Below are positions 23,672-35,479 of a stretch of DNA of 64,000 bases, piece by piece (the first letter of the stretch is position 1; the number at the start of each line of letters is the position of its first letter). This DNA is from Rhyacophila brunnea (taxonomy: Eukaryota; Arthropoda; Insecta; Trichoptera; Rhyacophilidae). Where the stretch lies: assembly GCA_022495005.1 (NCBI GenBank), contig JAGYXB010001104.1, forward strand, positions 992,001 through 1,056,000. Reading direction: 5' to 3'. Position numbers and translations under genes: made by a program. The notes under the pieces are model-generated. The model was not told where the DNA came from. It did not search any database and was given only the letters and a program-made list of their open reading frames with translations.

Positions 23672-23763
23672 ATCGATACGTTCTTTCGATGTCGATAATG
23701 ATTTTGCGATTTTTTTAGAAATAAACCCTTGCGGACAAGCATTTTGATATCGTTACTTATGAG

Positions 23764-24152
23764 CATGGCCCCCACATCTTGAAGCGGGCCCCCTACCCAT
23801 CGGTAGGGTTAAAGGCAGTGGGACTTTTTACAGAATCGTTTTCTAAATGTTGTTACTGGTAAAATTACGGGTATTCGGTGTATTTTAAGCGTGTTTTTTG
23901 TGTTATTGAATAAATCCATTTGAATTATGGAGTTGTCGAATATCGACACACAGTAATCAAATGTTGCATCATACAACCAGAAATATCAGACTCTACAAAT
24001 AAAATAGCGCCGCAGGTGACTATTTTCCCCATTAGGGAAAATTCGTGATGTGTGTTTATCTCACTTATCAGGTCGACCCGCCACGCCAGGCCCCCCCAGA
24101 GCCCGGGCCCCCAGGCTAGAGCCCTGTCAGCCAACCCCTTGTGGGGGCCATG
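23764..24152 (+). mobile_element. hAT-type MITE, copy 3
   Basis: Ends catggcccccacat and tgggggccatg are inverted and flanked by a perfect 8-bp duplication CTTATGAG (23756-23763, 24153-24160). Internal family phrases and the subterminal GC-rich segment ccacgccaggcccccccaga are present. Confidence 0.85.
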
Positions 24153-24862
24153 CTTATGAGTATTGAAACTGTTTCTTTGATATGATGACCCTACATTTAA
24201 GTAATCTTGACGTGCAGTGGCTCACTGACGAACAATGAAATATTGTTAAACTTCAATCACGTTCAAAGGATCCTTAACATGCTTTATCTTTAAATGAAAA
24301 TGGTGATTTGCCTCTTTTTTATTTTATATAATGCCTGTGTCAATGTTAACACAATTATCACCTATATTTGTACAAAAATTAAATAGTATGAAGCCTATAA
24401 ATTCGTCTTGAAATCCCACTATAGTATATCCAGGGTAGCCAATATTTTGTTGTTGTTCTAATCGACTTTTTGCATAAAGATAAAATCGCGAAATACCTAC
24501 CGATTCCGCCTAGTAAATAAGCAAATAACTTATTGATAAACTTTATCATCAGTAGATAGGTATGTGTCATTGTATCGAGTTGCGAGAATTTAATTGATAT
24601 GGTGATCGCAGTGATATGGGTTTTCAGTATATTTCAGTAAATGGAAAAGTTTTGACGGTCAGATTGAAATCTGTTTTAAAGAGGAAATTGTACATTACAT
24701 TGCATTCCATTACAATGTTTGATGTCTTTTTTATTCATCACAGTTTTATATTCAACATGCTGAATTTATGTAAAATATAATTATTAATCTCTTAAAATTT
24801 CGAATATATTCGTGATCGATAAAAAAATGCTTTGCCAAGGTTACATGTAAGTTGTACCTATG

Positions 24863-25199
24863 CAGTTCATCGTGAGACACTTATTCGTGCGCCGCAGTAC
24901 GTGAAACATGAGTTCGTATAACATTTTATCAAATGACGAGTTCTTCGTTGAACATTTCACCGTGGAATACATTTGTATGTATCTTACAAAATGCGGCGAT
25001 AGTTTGCAAATAGTACTGTTCCAATTAGATTAACCCTAACCTAACCTAACCTAGTAAAGACATCTCGACATGTTGTAGCATACGTACAAATATAATCCAC
25101 GGTGAAATGTTCAACGAAGAACTCGTCATTTGATTAAATGTTACACGAACTCATGTTTCACGTACTGCGGCGCATGAATAAGTGTCCTGCGGTGAACTG
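24863..25199. mobile_element. MITE with about 110-bp inverted ends and telomere-like core
   Basis: The arms are inverted copies, each containing gacgagttcttcgttgaaca or its complement and beginning CAGTTCA. The loop contains taaccctaacctaacctaac, which is the (CCTAA)n complement of the TTAGG arthropod telomere repeat. No clear target duplication. Confidence 0.7.
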
Positions 25200-25744
25200 T
25201 TTACGTACAAATTTCCGGATACGGTTGGCCAAATATACAAATACTGGTATAATATAAATAGGTTTCTCTCGATCTCCTATGACTTCGTGTCTTCGTATAC
25301 GCTTAAAAATAATGTTATTGAAATATTATTGAATAAATATTATTTCATTTTAGGGGAGAAAGAAATCCTTCACATTTTTACGTTAACCGAATCTGAAGGA
25401 AGCAGGTAAATATTTATTTATTTATTAAACAAAAATATATTGAGTACATAACAAATAAGTAATTTAAGATATACACAGCATGACATTTATAATGAAAATA
25501 ACACGTAAGTCGAGTTAGTAGGGAGAAAAAAACAAGCTAAAAAATAGTTTTATAACAAAAGATATAATTAAAAAACAGTAATTAAATAAAATCGGGATTG
25601 AAAATATACTACTTGAGAGCAGGGAAATTTGCTTTAAGAGAAGAAAACGTCACCCACGAGCTTCAAGAATGAAAGGCGAGCATACCTTTAAGAAAGATAG
25701 TAAAATAAATCAAAAGTAAAATATTTATATTTTTTTTTTTATTT

Positions 25745-25975
25745 TTTTTTTCGACCATGTCCGATCCTGATAGGATCATATGGGCCTCCACAGAGTGGAG
25801 GTTTGTATTGACAGATTTTGTTTTTTACGAGAAATGGATGTCAGCCACTTGCTCAACATATTAGGTCCATACCCTGACAGACACAAATTGAAAAATCAAT
25901 ATGTGTACTTGCCAGACCCAGGATTCGAACCTGGACCCACGGCGTTATACGCTTATAGGCTAAATATATTATGAA
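25745..25975 (-). repeat. tRNA-derived SINE, family B
   Basis: Read on the minus strand, it has a tRNA-like head with box B (ccaggttcgaatcctggg), a body with gggtatggacctaatatgtt, and an end ggatcggacatgg followed by an A-rich tail (T-run at 25729-25752 on the plus strand). A plus-strand copy is at 42980-43162. Confidence 0.75.
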
Positions 25976-26089
25976 ATAGATTTTTTTTTATTTCCACCCG
26001 CCCGTGTCCATAAAATGATGTGCGATATTTGTCATAACACTCATATTAGTGAAGCATCAATTAAATGAGATGTTTTACTTATACGCTCT

Positions 26090-26350
26090 AAAACAAGCTT
26101 ATAAGAAACCTCACAAGGACTCCAGATAATGGACCCCAAATTCAAGAATTCAATTCTAGAAAGATTTTTGATTGGCTTGGCTTGTCTCGTGACGAATCCT
26201 AGAAGCTTACTTGCCCACAGAGGTGTAGAAGTGATGTGTACGTGAAAAGATTATCGTGAGTCAAACAACATGCCAAGATCTCCAATTAATGCTTCAGTAC
26301 AGATATATATCATTGGAGATCTTGTCTTTGAAAAGCTAATACAGACACAA
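26090..26350 (-). pseudogene. Degenerate jockey-type LINE fragment
   Basis: The sequence is clearly related to the better-preserved minus-strand fragment at 34490-34850, sharing phrases such as aggactccagataat, ggcttggcttgtc and gtgaaaagat. No long open frame remains. Confidence 0.55.
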
Positions 26351-27681
26351 TTGTTAGTTTTAAATCGAAGTTTATTTTTTATACAATATTTCAATTAAAT
26401 TATGACTATTTTGCAATATGTGATAATCCAGCGCGCTGTGTTATTTCGCTATTTATCGCATATAAGACGATAGTTTTTAATATTTTGATATGAAAGAGAG
26501 GATGCAAACAAATTTTTGTTTTGCTCTCAGAAATGTATGCATCCATACTTATTGGATGTCTCACAGTCCCATGAGGCAACCGTGCAAAAACGTCCCCCAT
26601 AAAGCTTCGACCATTCGAAGTAATTGCGAAATAAAAATGAATTCCACATATTATCGTAAAATAATTAGGATTTCTGTTAAGTAATTAACGGTAATTCGGT
26701 GATTTTGAAAAAATCAAACTTTGTTGTATTTCTGGAATTACTGCTTTCTACTCCAAGGGTTGTCTTCAAATTCATTATTCATATGATATTTCCGACAAGA
26801 GTTTTACCAGAACCATCGTGGAAATGATGAAAGATAGTGATACCTACCTCTGTAGTACTTGTAGTTGAGTAAATCTCTTTCTATTGTAGGGTTGCCATGG
26901 CACCATCTCTCCAGTGTTTGAGGCAATTCTCCTCTCCCACAACTCACTTACCTAGGCGGTGAGAAGAGTGGCAATTTGGTGTTACATACCTATTACATAT
27001 TTATATTATATTATACGTAGTCTTGAAAAAAACTAATAAAACAATATAGTTTTGTTACAGACTCGATAGTTTGATAAAATGGAATACCTATGTAGAAACT
27101 ATCCTGACAAAGATATTTGTGAATATTGCAAAATCTTATGATAAACTGATAAAAAATGCTATATTACCCGTTTATAATTATGTTCACTAAATGACGTTAA
27201 TATTTTCGATCAACTTCAAACCGATGTTAATAGATTTTTCCCAATTTGTATAGACGAAATAACTGCCATTAAGTATATTCCGTATATTCAAAGACTAGAT
27301 ACAGATTAAATGATGAAGATTCGGCAGAATATAAAAATTACCCTGCAATTAATAACATACCAGCCCGGCATAGAAAATCTTGCAAGTATCATAAAGAAAA
27401 ATTTCGAACAAGAAATAAAACTAGTTTTTTTGTACAATTTCTTTATGTTAAATAAATATTATTACAAATAAATTGTCGTTGTTATTATACATAGTGTTTG
27501 TTTGTTTATATTCAGCTAATGAGTTATATTATAATATATCCTGTAACGACATATTATTATACTGGCACGGGGTAAACTGCGTTCATTTTACTCCTTTTTC
27601 GGCACATCATCAGATTATTCAGATTATCAAATCCTATTTGGAATCGGTGTCATACACAATACAGAGTAAATATTTTAGCAG

Positions 27682-27790
27682 CGCTCGAAATGGAAAATTT
27701 TGCTAACCGGAACGCTAAATTATTCTCAGAAATATTAACATAGTTATCTTATTTTATGTAAGTACTTATATTTATTTTATAGCATAATGA
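27682..27790 (+). mobile_element. hAT end, same family as 13906
   Basis: CAGCGCTCGAAATGGAAAAT and about 90 following bases match the ends at 11102 and 13906. The matching right end is not found nearby. Confidence 0.5.
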
Positions 27791-28051
27791 TTTTCATAAT
27801 TATTTGATGACGTTACATATTTAGTGGAACCAATTATTGGCATTTGTCATTTCAGCATTTTTGCGTTGGTATTTTTTTTTTAATTGCTTTACTTACGTTA
27901 ATAATTAATATATATTTCAACCAGGCTGGAAATGAAACTGAGAACTTTATAATATACAATATTTTGATAATGTGTTTTATTAAATATACCTACCTTACAT
28001 TAAGAAATCATGAACTAAATAGTATAATATCAGCCCAAATTTTACTAAGAC

Positions 28052-28234
28052 CAGTCTCGTGGTGCAGTGCGTAAGGCGCTGGCCTTCCACCCGGGAGTTC
28101 TGGGTTCGATTCCCGATGAGGCCACAATATTTATGTGATTTTATCAAAGCCTGGGTGTTTGTGATTGTTCAAAATTACTAACAACCACCTTCTACGAAAA
28201 AGCAAGGACATGGTTATTAATAATTCTAAAAAAA
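28052..28234 (+). repeat. tRNA-derived SINE, family A, copy 2
   Basis: Same structure as the copy at 1043: box B gggttcgattcccg, the phrase caaagcctgggtgtttgtga, and a short A tail. Confidence 0.8.
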
Positions 28235-29938
28235 GGCATGTCGCTCCTTTCCGGGTGAACTTTAAACCGGGGAAAGCTTTGCTTTACTGTGTGAATATTT
28301 TGAGTTGTAACTTGCAACAAAGCTACCGCGACTCCAGTCAGTTGTTGGTGCTATTTTCCTTTATCAAAAGTTGGGTTGAGTTGCTTTCTGCTCTGAAGTT
28401 AAGAGCGTACATAAGTGAAACGGCAAATAATTTTCAACACTATGTGGGACGTAATTTCGGCCGCGTTGCCGTTCGGAGAGCGATCGTCGACTTGTGAGCA
28501 CGTCAATTTGTTTTGTGATGGCGTCGGAGAAATATATTCTTAAATCGTGTAAAGATGACTAAAAAACGTTCCGCATGTACTTAAAAAAGTAAACATGTCA
28601 ATGAATATATTATTATTATTAGTAATATAACAATAAACATAACATTAAATGGACGCATGTTGGATTTTTATAACAAATTATTATATTTCGTTCGGCTCGC
28701 GTTATTTGCACAATCCGCGAATCGCCTAGTCACGATCTTTTTAGACCATGCCTCAGCTGAGGTATAATATATAGCCCTAACAAAAAATATTGTTCCTAAC
28801 ATTTTTTGTCGTCGTCTAGCAAAAATGTTGTACCGTCAAAGCTTTGAACAAAAATGATTTTCAAGACTTAAAAGTCTATTTATATTTAGCCTTGTAGGCA
28901 CTTTCTAACATTGCATAATATTTGCCGTATTATCTATCATTGACATAATATTTTATTTTACCCTTTAGGTAGACAATTAGATACTCGTACCTAAATTCTA
29001 TGCATATTATGCCCATGTTTTCTATAAGATATGTGTAAATATATTTTTAATGTCAATCATAATTCATAACAATCGTAAGAGTACCTAATACTGCGGTAGA
29101 TATTAGATTATCTTAATAAATAATTAGATTAGATAATTATGTAATAGTACAGCGATAAAAATATAACAATGCTATTTCATTTAGTTTATTTTTTTCAACT
29201 TTAACTTTTTTTAAACACCGAATTACTGAATTACAAAATCGGTGACAGTAAAGTGACAGTCAATGGATCATACCAACCTTTCAGAATATGATTAAATTTA
29301 GTGTGCGTTTGTGTAATGTGGCGTGTGCTTAGGTATTTCAATAGTCGTACTACAATACGTTCGTAAGTCTTAAAATTCAAGGTAAACACTAGTGTTCAAA
29401 ACCAATATGAAAGTGTTTAACACACTTAAGCTTACTACAGTATACAGTGATTATATCCTGTGGATTGAGAATGTGCTGGCTCTATCAAGGTCATGAAATT
29501 TGAAAAATTAAGAATACGGGCTATCTTTGCAAGCATAATATTATCCAACTGTTATAAAATACAGATATAATGGTAAAAACAGAATTAACGCAAAATGTTA
29601 CAATTTCTCCAAAATAACCAGCCAATTGTATAAGCTTCATTGAAAAGTTTACTGAATATATTTTATTTTATAATTAAAATTGAAGATAATATTAATCCAT
29701 GCGCTGACAAAATAATAATGTTAAAACGTGGTAGGTATAACTACGTACTTCTGATGCACCAAATATGGTTTTATTTTCACATGACGACATTTTACAATAA
29801 TACTCTTTTATGTTATTAATATTATATTATTTTTATGTGGCCATTAAAAACGTTAATTTCTAAAATGAAAAAGGATAAGGTAATATAATGACTGCATACC
29901 AATAGTTAATTAAAAATAATATATCTATATATTTACAT

Positions 29939-29940
<2 letters not shown>
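28235..29940. other. No recognisable gene
   Basis: A slightly GC-richer piece at 28240-28560 has a 110-codon open frame that overlaps the SINE and has no recognised motif. The rest is AT-rich and unassigned. Confidence 0.4.

Positions 29941-29942
<2 letters not shown>

Positions 29943-29972
<30 letters not shown>
29943..29972. repeat. (AT)n microsatellite
   Basis: Fifteen uninterrupted AT dinucleotides. Confidence 0.9.
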
Positions 29973-29974
<2 letters not shown>

Positions 29975-30245
29975 CTCTTTGGCACTACAACATGCCATGA
30001 GACCTAATGAGAGTAGTGTAGTGAAACAGTAGTGTAGTAGTGGTGAAGAGTGGATGCTTTGGAGATCCGACATAAATAGTGCACAATAAACTTTGTCAAT
30101 CATAGTTGTTTGTTTTCATTGAACTAAGAATACAAATTGCAGATGGTGTTGCTTTGTTTTTAAAATTTAATTAAACCCTGCCTAAGCCAAAATAGTGGAG
30201 GTAGGCTGTGGAGATCTGATAAAAATAGTGCACACACTTTTTTCA

Positions 30246-30397
30246 CAATTAAACCCTGCCTAAACCATACCATATTAGATAAAAATATTCTTCTATCTAT
30301 AACATATATAAAATTATGTACGAGTTAATGGCATAATTTTATCATTTTATCTTTTATCTATGGTTTAGTTTAGGCAGTGTTTTATTAAATTTTAAAA
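30246..30397. mobile_element. Short palindromic MITE-like repeat
   Basis: ttaaaccctgcctaaaccat at the left is complemented by atggtttagtttaggcag near the right, with further pairing towards the middle. A related half lies at 30172-30200. Confidence 0.5.
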
Positions 30398-30454
30398 ACT
30401 TACCAATACCACTTTTTACTAGACGAAGTGTAGTAATAATATAAATGAAACAGT

Positions 30455-30531
30455 CACAACTACCCAGGCTTTGAAAAAAATCACATACATATATTGTGAC
30501 CTCACCGGGATCGAACCCGGAGCCCCCGGAT
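30455..30531 (-). repeat. tRNA-derived SINE, family A, truncated
   Basis: Minus-strand copy retaining box B (complement of ggatcgaacccgg) and the cccaggctttg phrase. Its 3' tail and part of the head are missing. Confidence 0.65.
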
Positions 30532-32369
30532 GGGTTAGAATAAGGTTTTATTCAACATCTTTGGTTTATCAGTTATATGCCAATACAAATCGTTATATCT
30601 CCCGTTTAATTGGTAAATTATCGTAGTGATTATTTTTTTTCATTTTTTGGTTTATAAAGTACAGCATCTAAATATCGTATACAAGGTTCTGAGTTTCATT
30701 TCCAGTCGGGTTGAAATATATATAGGTACATACTATATTTTTCAATTTAAATATATATTTTCAAATATCAAATACCTACGTAGATATAGTATTAAATTAA
30801 AAAAAAAAAAAACATAAACGCATAAATGCTGAAATGACAAATGTTAATAATTGGTTCCACTAAATATGTAACTTCATCAAATAATTATGAAAACATTATG
30901 ATATATTATTATATGTGCTGTTTCATTTAATTATTATAGTTCTGTAGAAATTATTTTTCGCCGCACTGGCATACATATCGGATCAGTATCTATGTAGATT
31001 GTTATGAGTCATATTTCCAAATTAATTAAAAGTTTTTAAATTCTCAAAGCCATTTTAGCAAATCAAATATAAAAACCAATATTTAGTTATGGGTATTATT
31101 AAGATATATTTCCAAAACATGCGTCTTTGTTCACAGTCATAAAAGGCAGTATTTTTATTGATATTTTTCAGAGGTGTAATTGAAAAACTGTGTTTTTTTA
31201 ATTAATTGAAATATTTTATATTTATTGTACCTACTATATTAATTATTCTGTATTGTGTATGTATAATATCGATGGCAAATAGGATTTAATTAATGTGCCA
31301 AAATAGGAGAAAAATGAATGCAATTTTCCCCGTGCCGCATATAAATCTCGTTACAGGATTATATAGATAACCCATTAGTTAAATATAAACATACAAACAC
31401 AATGTATTATAATATCAAGGACAATTTGTAATAATATTAATTTAACTTAAATAAATTGTACAAAAAATAATGATACAAAAATATAGAAAGATTTTTTTTT
31501 ATGGCGGGTTGCAATGTTGTTAATTGCAGGGTAATACGTATTATTCTACTGAATCTTCCTCAGCTAAACTGTTTCAAGTATTTGAATATACGGATAGGAT
31601 AGCATGTGAGTTTTTTCGTTTAAACAAATTGGGGAAAATCACAACTATTAACATCGGTGTCAAGTTAATCGCAAATGTTAACGTTCATTTTTATATTACA
31701 TATTGTAAAATTATGTGATTCTTGTTTATATTAATACTTATAAACTGTACAAAATGTTATAGGTACTAACGCGAATGCGCCATTCATAATTTATAAAAAG
31801 AATATTTCCCGGTAATGTCATTCAATCTTATCATTTTAGTAAACATGATTATATGAGGAACGTAGAATTTTTATCAGTTTATCATAATATTTCTCAATAC
31901 TCACATATCTCTCTGTAAAGATATCGATGAAATCGTTTATATGTAGGTACCTAACTAATTTTACCAAACTATCAAGTCTGTAAGAAAACCATATTTTTGT
32001 ATGATTTTTTTTCAATACCTATACAATATATTTTTATGCATATAAATAATATGTAATAAATATGTGGCACCGAATCGCCACTCTTTCCACTGTCTAGGTA
32101 AGTGAGTTGTAGGAGAGGGAGCATTGCCTCAGACGCTGGAGAAATTGTGCCATGTCAACACTTCACAAGAAAAAGATCTATTCGACTGCAATGTCTACAG
32201 AGGTTGGTATCACTCTCTTTCATCATTTTCAGTATGGTTCTGGTAAAATTCGTATTGAAAAAAATATCTGACTTTTTGATGTTTAAAATTTGATGACAAC
32301 CCTTGCAGTGAAAGGCAGTAATTCCAGAAATACAGTTTGATTTTTCAAAATCACCGAATTACCGTTAAC

Positions 32370-33234
32370 GGCCCACGTGCCCCACGTAGGTCAAAATGGA
32401 GATTTTTTGGTATTTTTAGAAGATAATCCTGGACATTCCTTAAACGTTGTAGATAATCTATTTATAAAATTTTGAAGCCTTATTATTCTTTATATTTATT
32501 TTAAACATTATTTGATGACTGGATAAAGTATTTTTATTACATAAAATAGTATTCTTTCAAACCTCTCGATCTAAAGTTTTAGAATATAGTCATATTTCAG
32601 TACATCTATGTGCAGTGGTGTTTAGATTTTTTAGGTTTATTAATTTTTAAACAAATTTTTCAAACCATTAGTAAAATTAATGTTAACATTATTTATAGTG
32701 AAATATTTACGATAAAAAGTAATATTTGATAACCTCTAGGATCCCAAATTTCAGAAGAATTAGGTATTTTATTATTCAAAAAAATAGGCACGATTAATAC
32801 ATTTGAAGATAATTCTAAAGATACTGATTATAAGCTATGTCTTTGACCACTGAAATGTGATAAAACATTTTACGAATAATGATTGTTTTATAATTATTAT
32901 TGACCTAAGAATAAGGTAGTATTTTTTTGAAATACGCCATTTCTATTGGCATTTCCCAGTGGTTAAGCTACAACATACGATCGTAGTCATAAATTGACAA
33001 ACGATAAATTAAGTAGGGAGTTAGATCATGTTAACACGCGTGTTTGCACATGTACCAAATGTAATAAAAATACTTTATGCAGTCATCAATAATGTTTAAA
33101 ATAAATATAAAGGATAATTATTAGGCTTCAAAATTATATAAATAGATTATCTACAGCGTTTACGGAATGTCCAGGATTATGCTCTGCAAATACCATAAAA
33201 CCTCCATTTTGATCTACGTGGGGCACGTGGGCCG
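32370..33234. mobile_element. TTAA fold-back element, copy B (one arm shortened)
   Basis: Ends cggcccacgtgccccacgta and its near complement, flanked by TTAA (32366-32369, 33235-33238). The left arm of about 690 bp matches copy A. The right arm keeps only about 175 bp. It abuts the 5.7-kb element on the left. The sequence to its right (33239-33275) is another copy of that element's terminus, in inverted orientation. Confidence 0.75.
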
Positions 33235-33275
33235 TTAACGGTAATTCGGTGATTTTCAAAAATCAAACTTTTTTT

Positions 33276-34489
33276 GTAATAATAAAAAAAACCTCGTCAT
33301 AAATTCGACTTTGTAAAAAAATGGTACTTGGCCGATATGAAATCAAGTTCATATGGATTTGTTTTATCTATGAAACAATGAATTACCGAGATTAATACTA
33401 CGACTAAATGAAAGCTTTCTTTGTTCCAGTGATTACTTACGTATCTGTTGATTTTTTGTTTTTGTACTAGGAGCTTATCTAGTATTTTCGCAATATACAA
33501 TTCTTGATAAACCTGATAGGTACTGATAAACCGCGGAACAGATACATAAAACCTACTTTGCAAAATGTGTGACACAAATTCCATATTTATTGATCACAGC
33601 AAGATAAAGCTGATAAAAATGAATTAATAAATAAAATGGATTGATAAAAAATATAAAAAAATCAGGAAATATCGACAAAGAAAAAAAAACCTAGGTATTG
33701 CTGTAATATTTTTTTAAATCAATAAATAATATTCATTTTTAGTGGATAAAAAATACGTAAGTATATCTACATCGCCGTTTCCTAAATGAACTGAGACTGA
33801 ACAGACAACTAAACTGATCGTCTAAATATACCGCCTTTTCAAATCTGAACGGACCAAAACGGAAACCTCGACTGAACGGACAACAAATTGTTGACGAAAA
33901 GCCATAGCACAGATTAAAAATATTATTAGGGCAGGAAAATGGTATTCACAGATATAGATTTATTTAAGAAAAGACATTATGGATATAACAAATCAAAACT
34001 GAAGACGCTCACAACATGAGATTTACATTATAACAAATATCACGCTCATAAGAGAAAAGAAGAGAAAATAAAAAAAACATATAAATACAATTATAAATTT
34101 TATACAGTAAAATAAAATTTCACTGAAAATGTCTATGTATTTGGGGAGCACATTGACTAGTCTTGCGTCCCTTGCTAATGGTGCCTGATAAGCTTAACAT
34201 GGGGAAACAGTTCCGATCAAGAATACCACGTAATGATTATTGTAATTTACAGGCGTACGGAAATTCAAATTCCAGGATTGGAAACCATCCCTCGCGATAA
34301 CAGGCAAAAAATTCTCAACAGCAGAAATGACCTACGAGATAAAAGAGAGTGAAAAGTAAACATGCCTTTTAGAAAAACGGTCGGAAAATAATCATTTGAC
34401 GAATATTGAAAGGAAAGTAGTCATATGATACCTATGTCTTAAAAATTTAATATACCTAGACATCGAAGAAATTTCTTCCGGATGCGGTA
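33276..34489. other. No recognisable feature
   Basis: AT-rich. A 95-codon minus-strand frame at 33297-33584 has no recognised motif and biased composition. Confidence 0.45.
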
Positions 34490-34850
34490 AGCTTGTCGAG
34501 AACCTCAAGGACACCAGATAATATATCCATATTCAAGAATACAAGAGGGTTGTAGTGCCTTAAATGATTCAAGAATACTACACACTAACGCGATGTAGAG
34601 TGTACGTATGACATTTGGATTCTTGAATGGTTTGGCTTGTCGCATAATGAATCCTACAAGCTTTATTGCATGTAGAGCTGTATACGTTATTTGCGAGTGA
34701 AAAGATAATGAAGAGTCAAACATTATCCCAAGATCTTTCACTTCAAATTGACGCTTTAATGAATTTTTTGACATTATATAGGTAATTAAATTTAATCGGG
34801 GTTCTTGAACCTTGAACAAGTAATACAGAAACACTTGTCAGTATTAAATT
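34490..34850 (-). pseudogene. Jockey-type LINE fragment, end of reverse transcriptase
   Basis: The frame encodes FEVKDLGIMFDSSLSFHSQI, then KLVGFIMRQAKPFKNPNVIR and TLYIALVCSILE, the segment after the polymerase active site in jockey elements. It ends near GYIIWCP, the usual end of the domain, and is truncated 5'. Confidence 0.75.
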
Positions 34851-35479
34851 CTAGTTAATTTTTTATCGACCAACTTTCAAGTGACAGAGATTTCGTTGTA
34901 ATAAGTAACAGTCCAGGTCATTGCGAATTGGCGCATATAATTTTAAACATCTACAAAAAGTAAAAATTCAATAAGTCGGGCATAAATATGACTGAAAAAA
35001 TACTTTCCATGAGAATATTACGCATATCAACTCACCTCGTCCTGAGACCACGAACGTTTTGATAATAAACATCAATGACTTAAGTTACCGTCACGAGGTT
35101 TTACTTGTAGTATGGTGTGAAGCTGGCTTATTCCAATGCCATTAATTAACAATCGAGTTAACCGGCCAAATGTCAGGAACAGGAAAGTGACCAATATAAG
35201 ATTTCAGAACGACTATTCGGAATGAGGAAATTTTTTGTGTTGAGATTAATTATCTCAAATTTCACATCTCCTGCACTCTCCTTCGTAATAGTTAGGCCGT
35301 TTACAGTAGTGTCTGGTTGTAGTGGCCAAATGTGCAGACTTCTGCGCTTTTCAATTGCAGAACATGGTTTGGAACCACATATATTTTTTAAAGTAGAATT
35401 TTGTCGGCTAGGTCACTTTGATTCATTTCCGGCAGATAAATTATGTCGACTCATTGGATTCTTCTTTTTTACAGTTGAC

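Larger units (their letters stand above)
26689..32365. mobile_element. Large TTAA-flanked inverted-repeat element
   Basis: Both ends begin CGGTAATTCGGTGATTTT and are flanked by TTAA (26685-26688 and 32366-32369). Inverted matches extend inward: 26689-26985 pairs with 32365-32066, 27190-27360 with 31690-31505, and 27790-27870 with 30905-30815. The central part holds a hAT end, two SINEs and a TA microsatellite. No transposase is recognised. TTAA flanks suggest piggyBac-type mobilisation, which is an inference. Confidence 0.65.

Noticed and set aside
33297..33584. A 95-codon minus-strand frame as a gene
   Set aside because: Hydrophobic, AT-driven composition, no motif, and no initiation or splice context.
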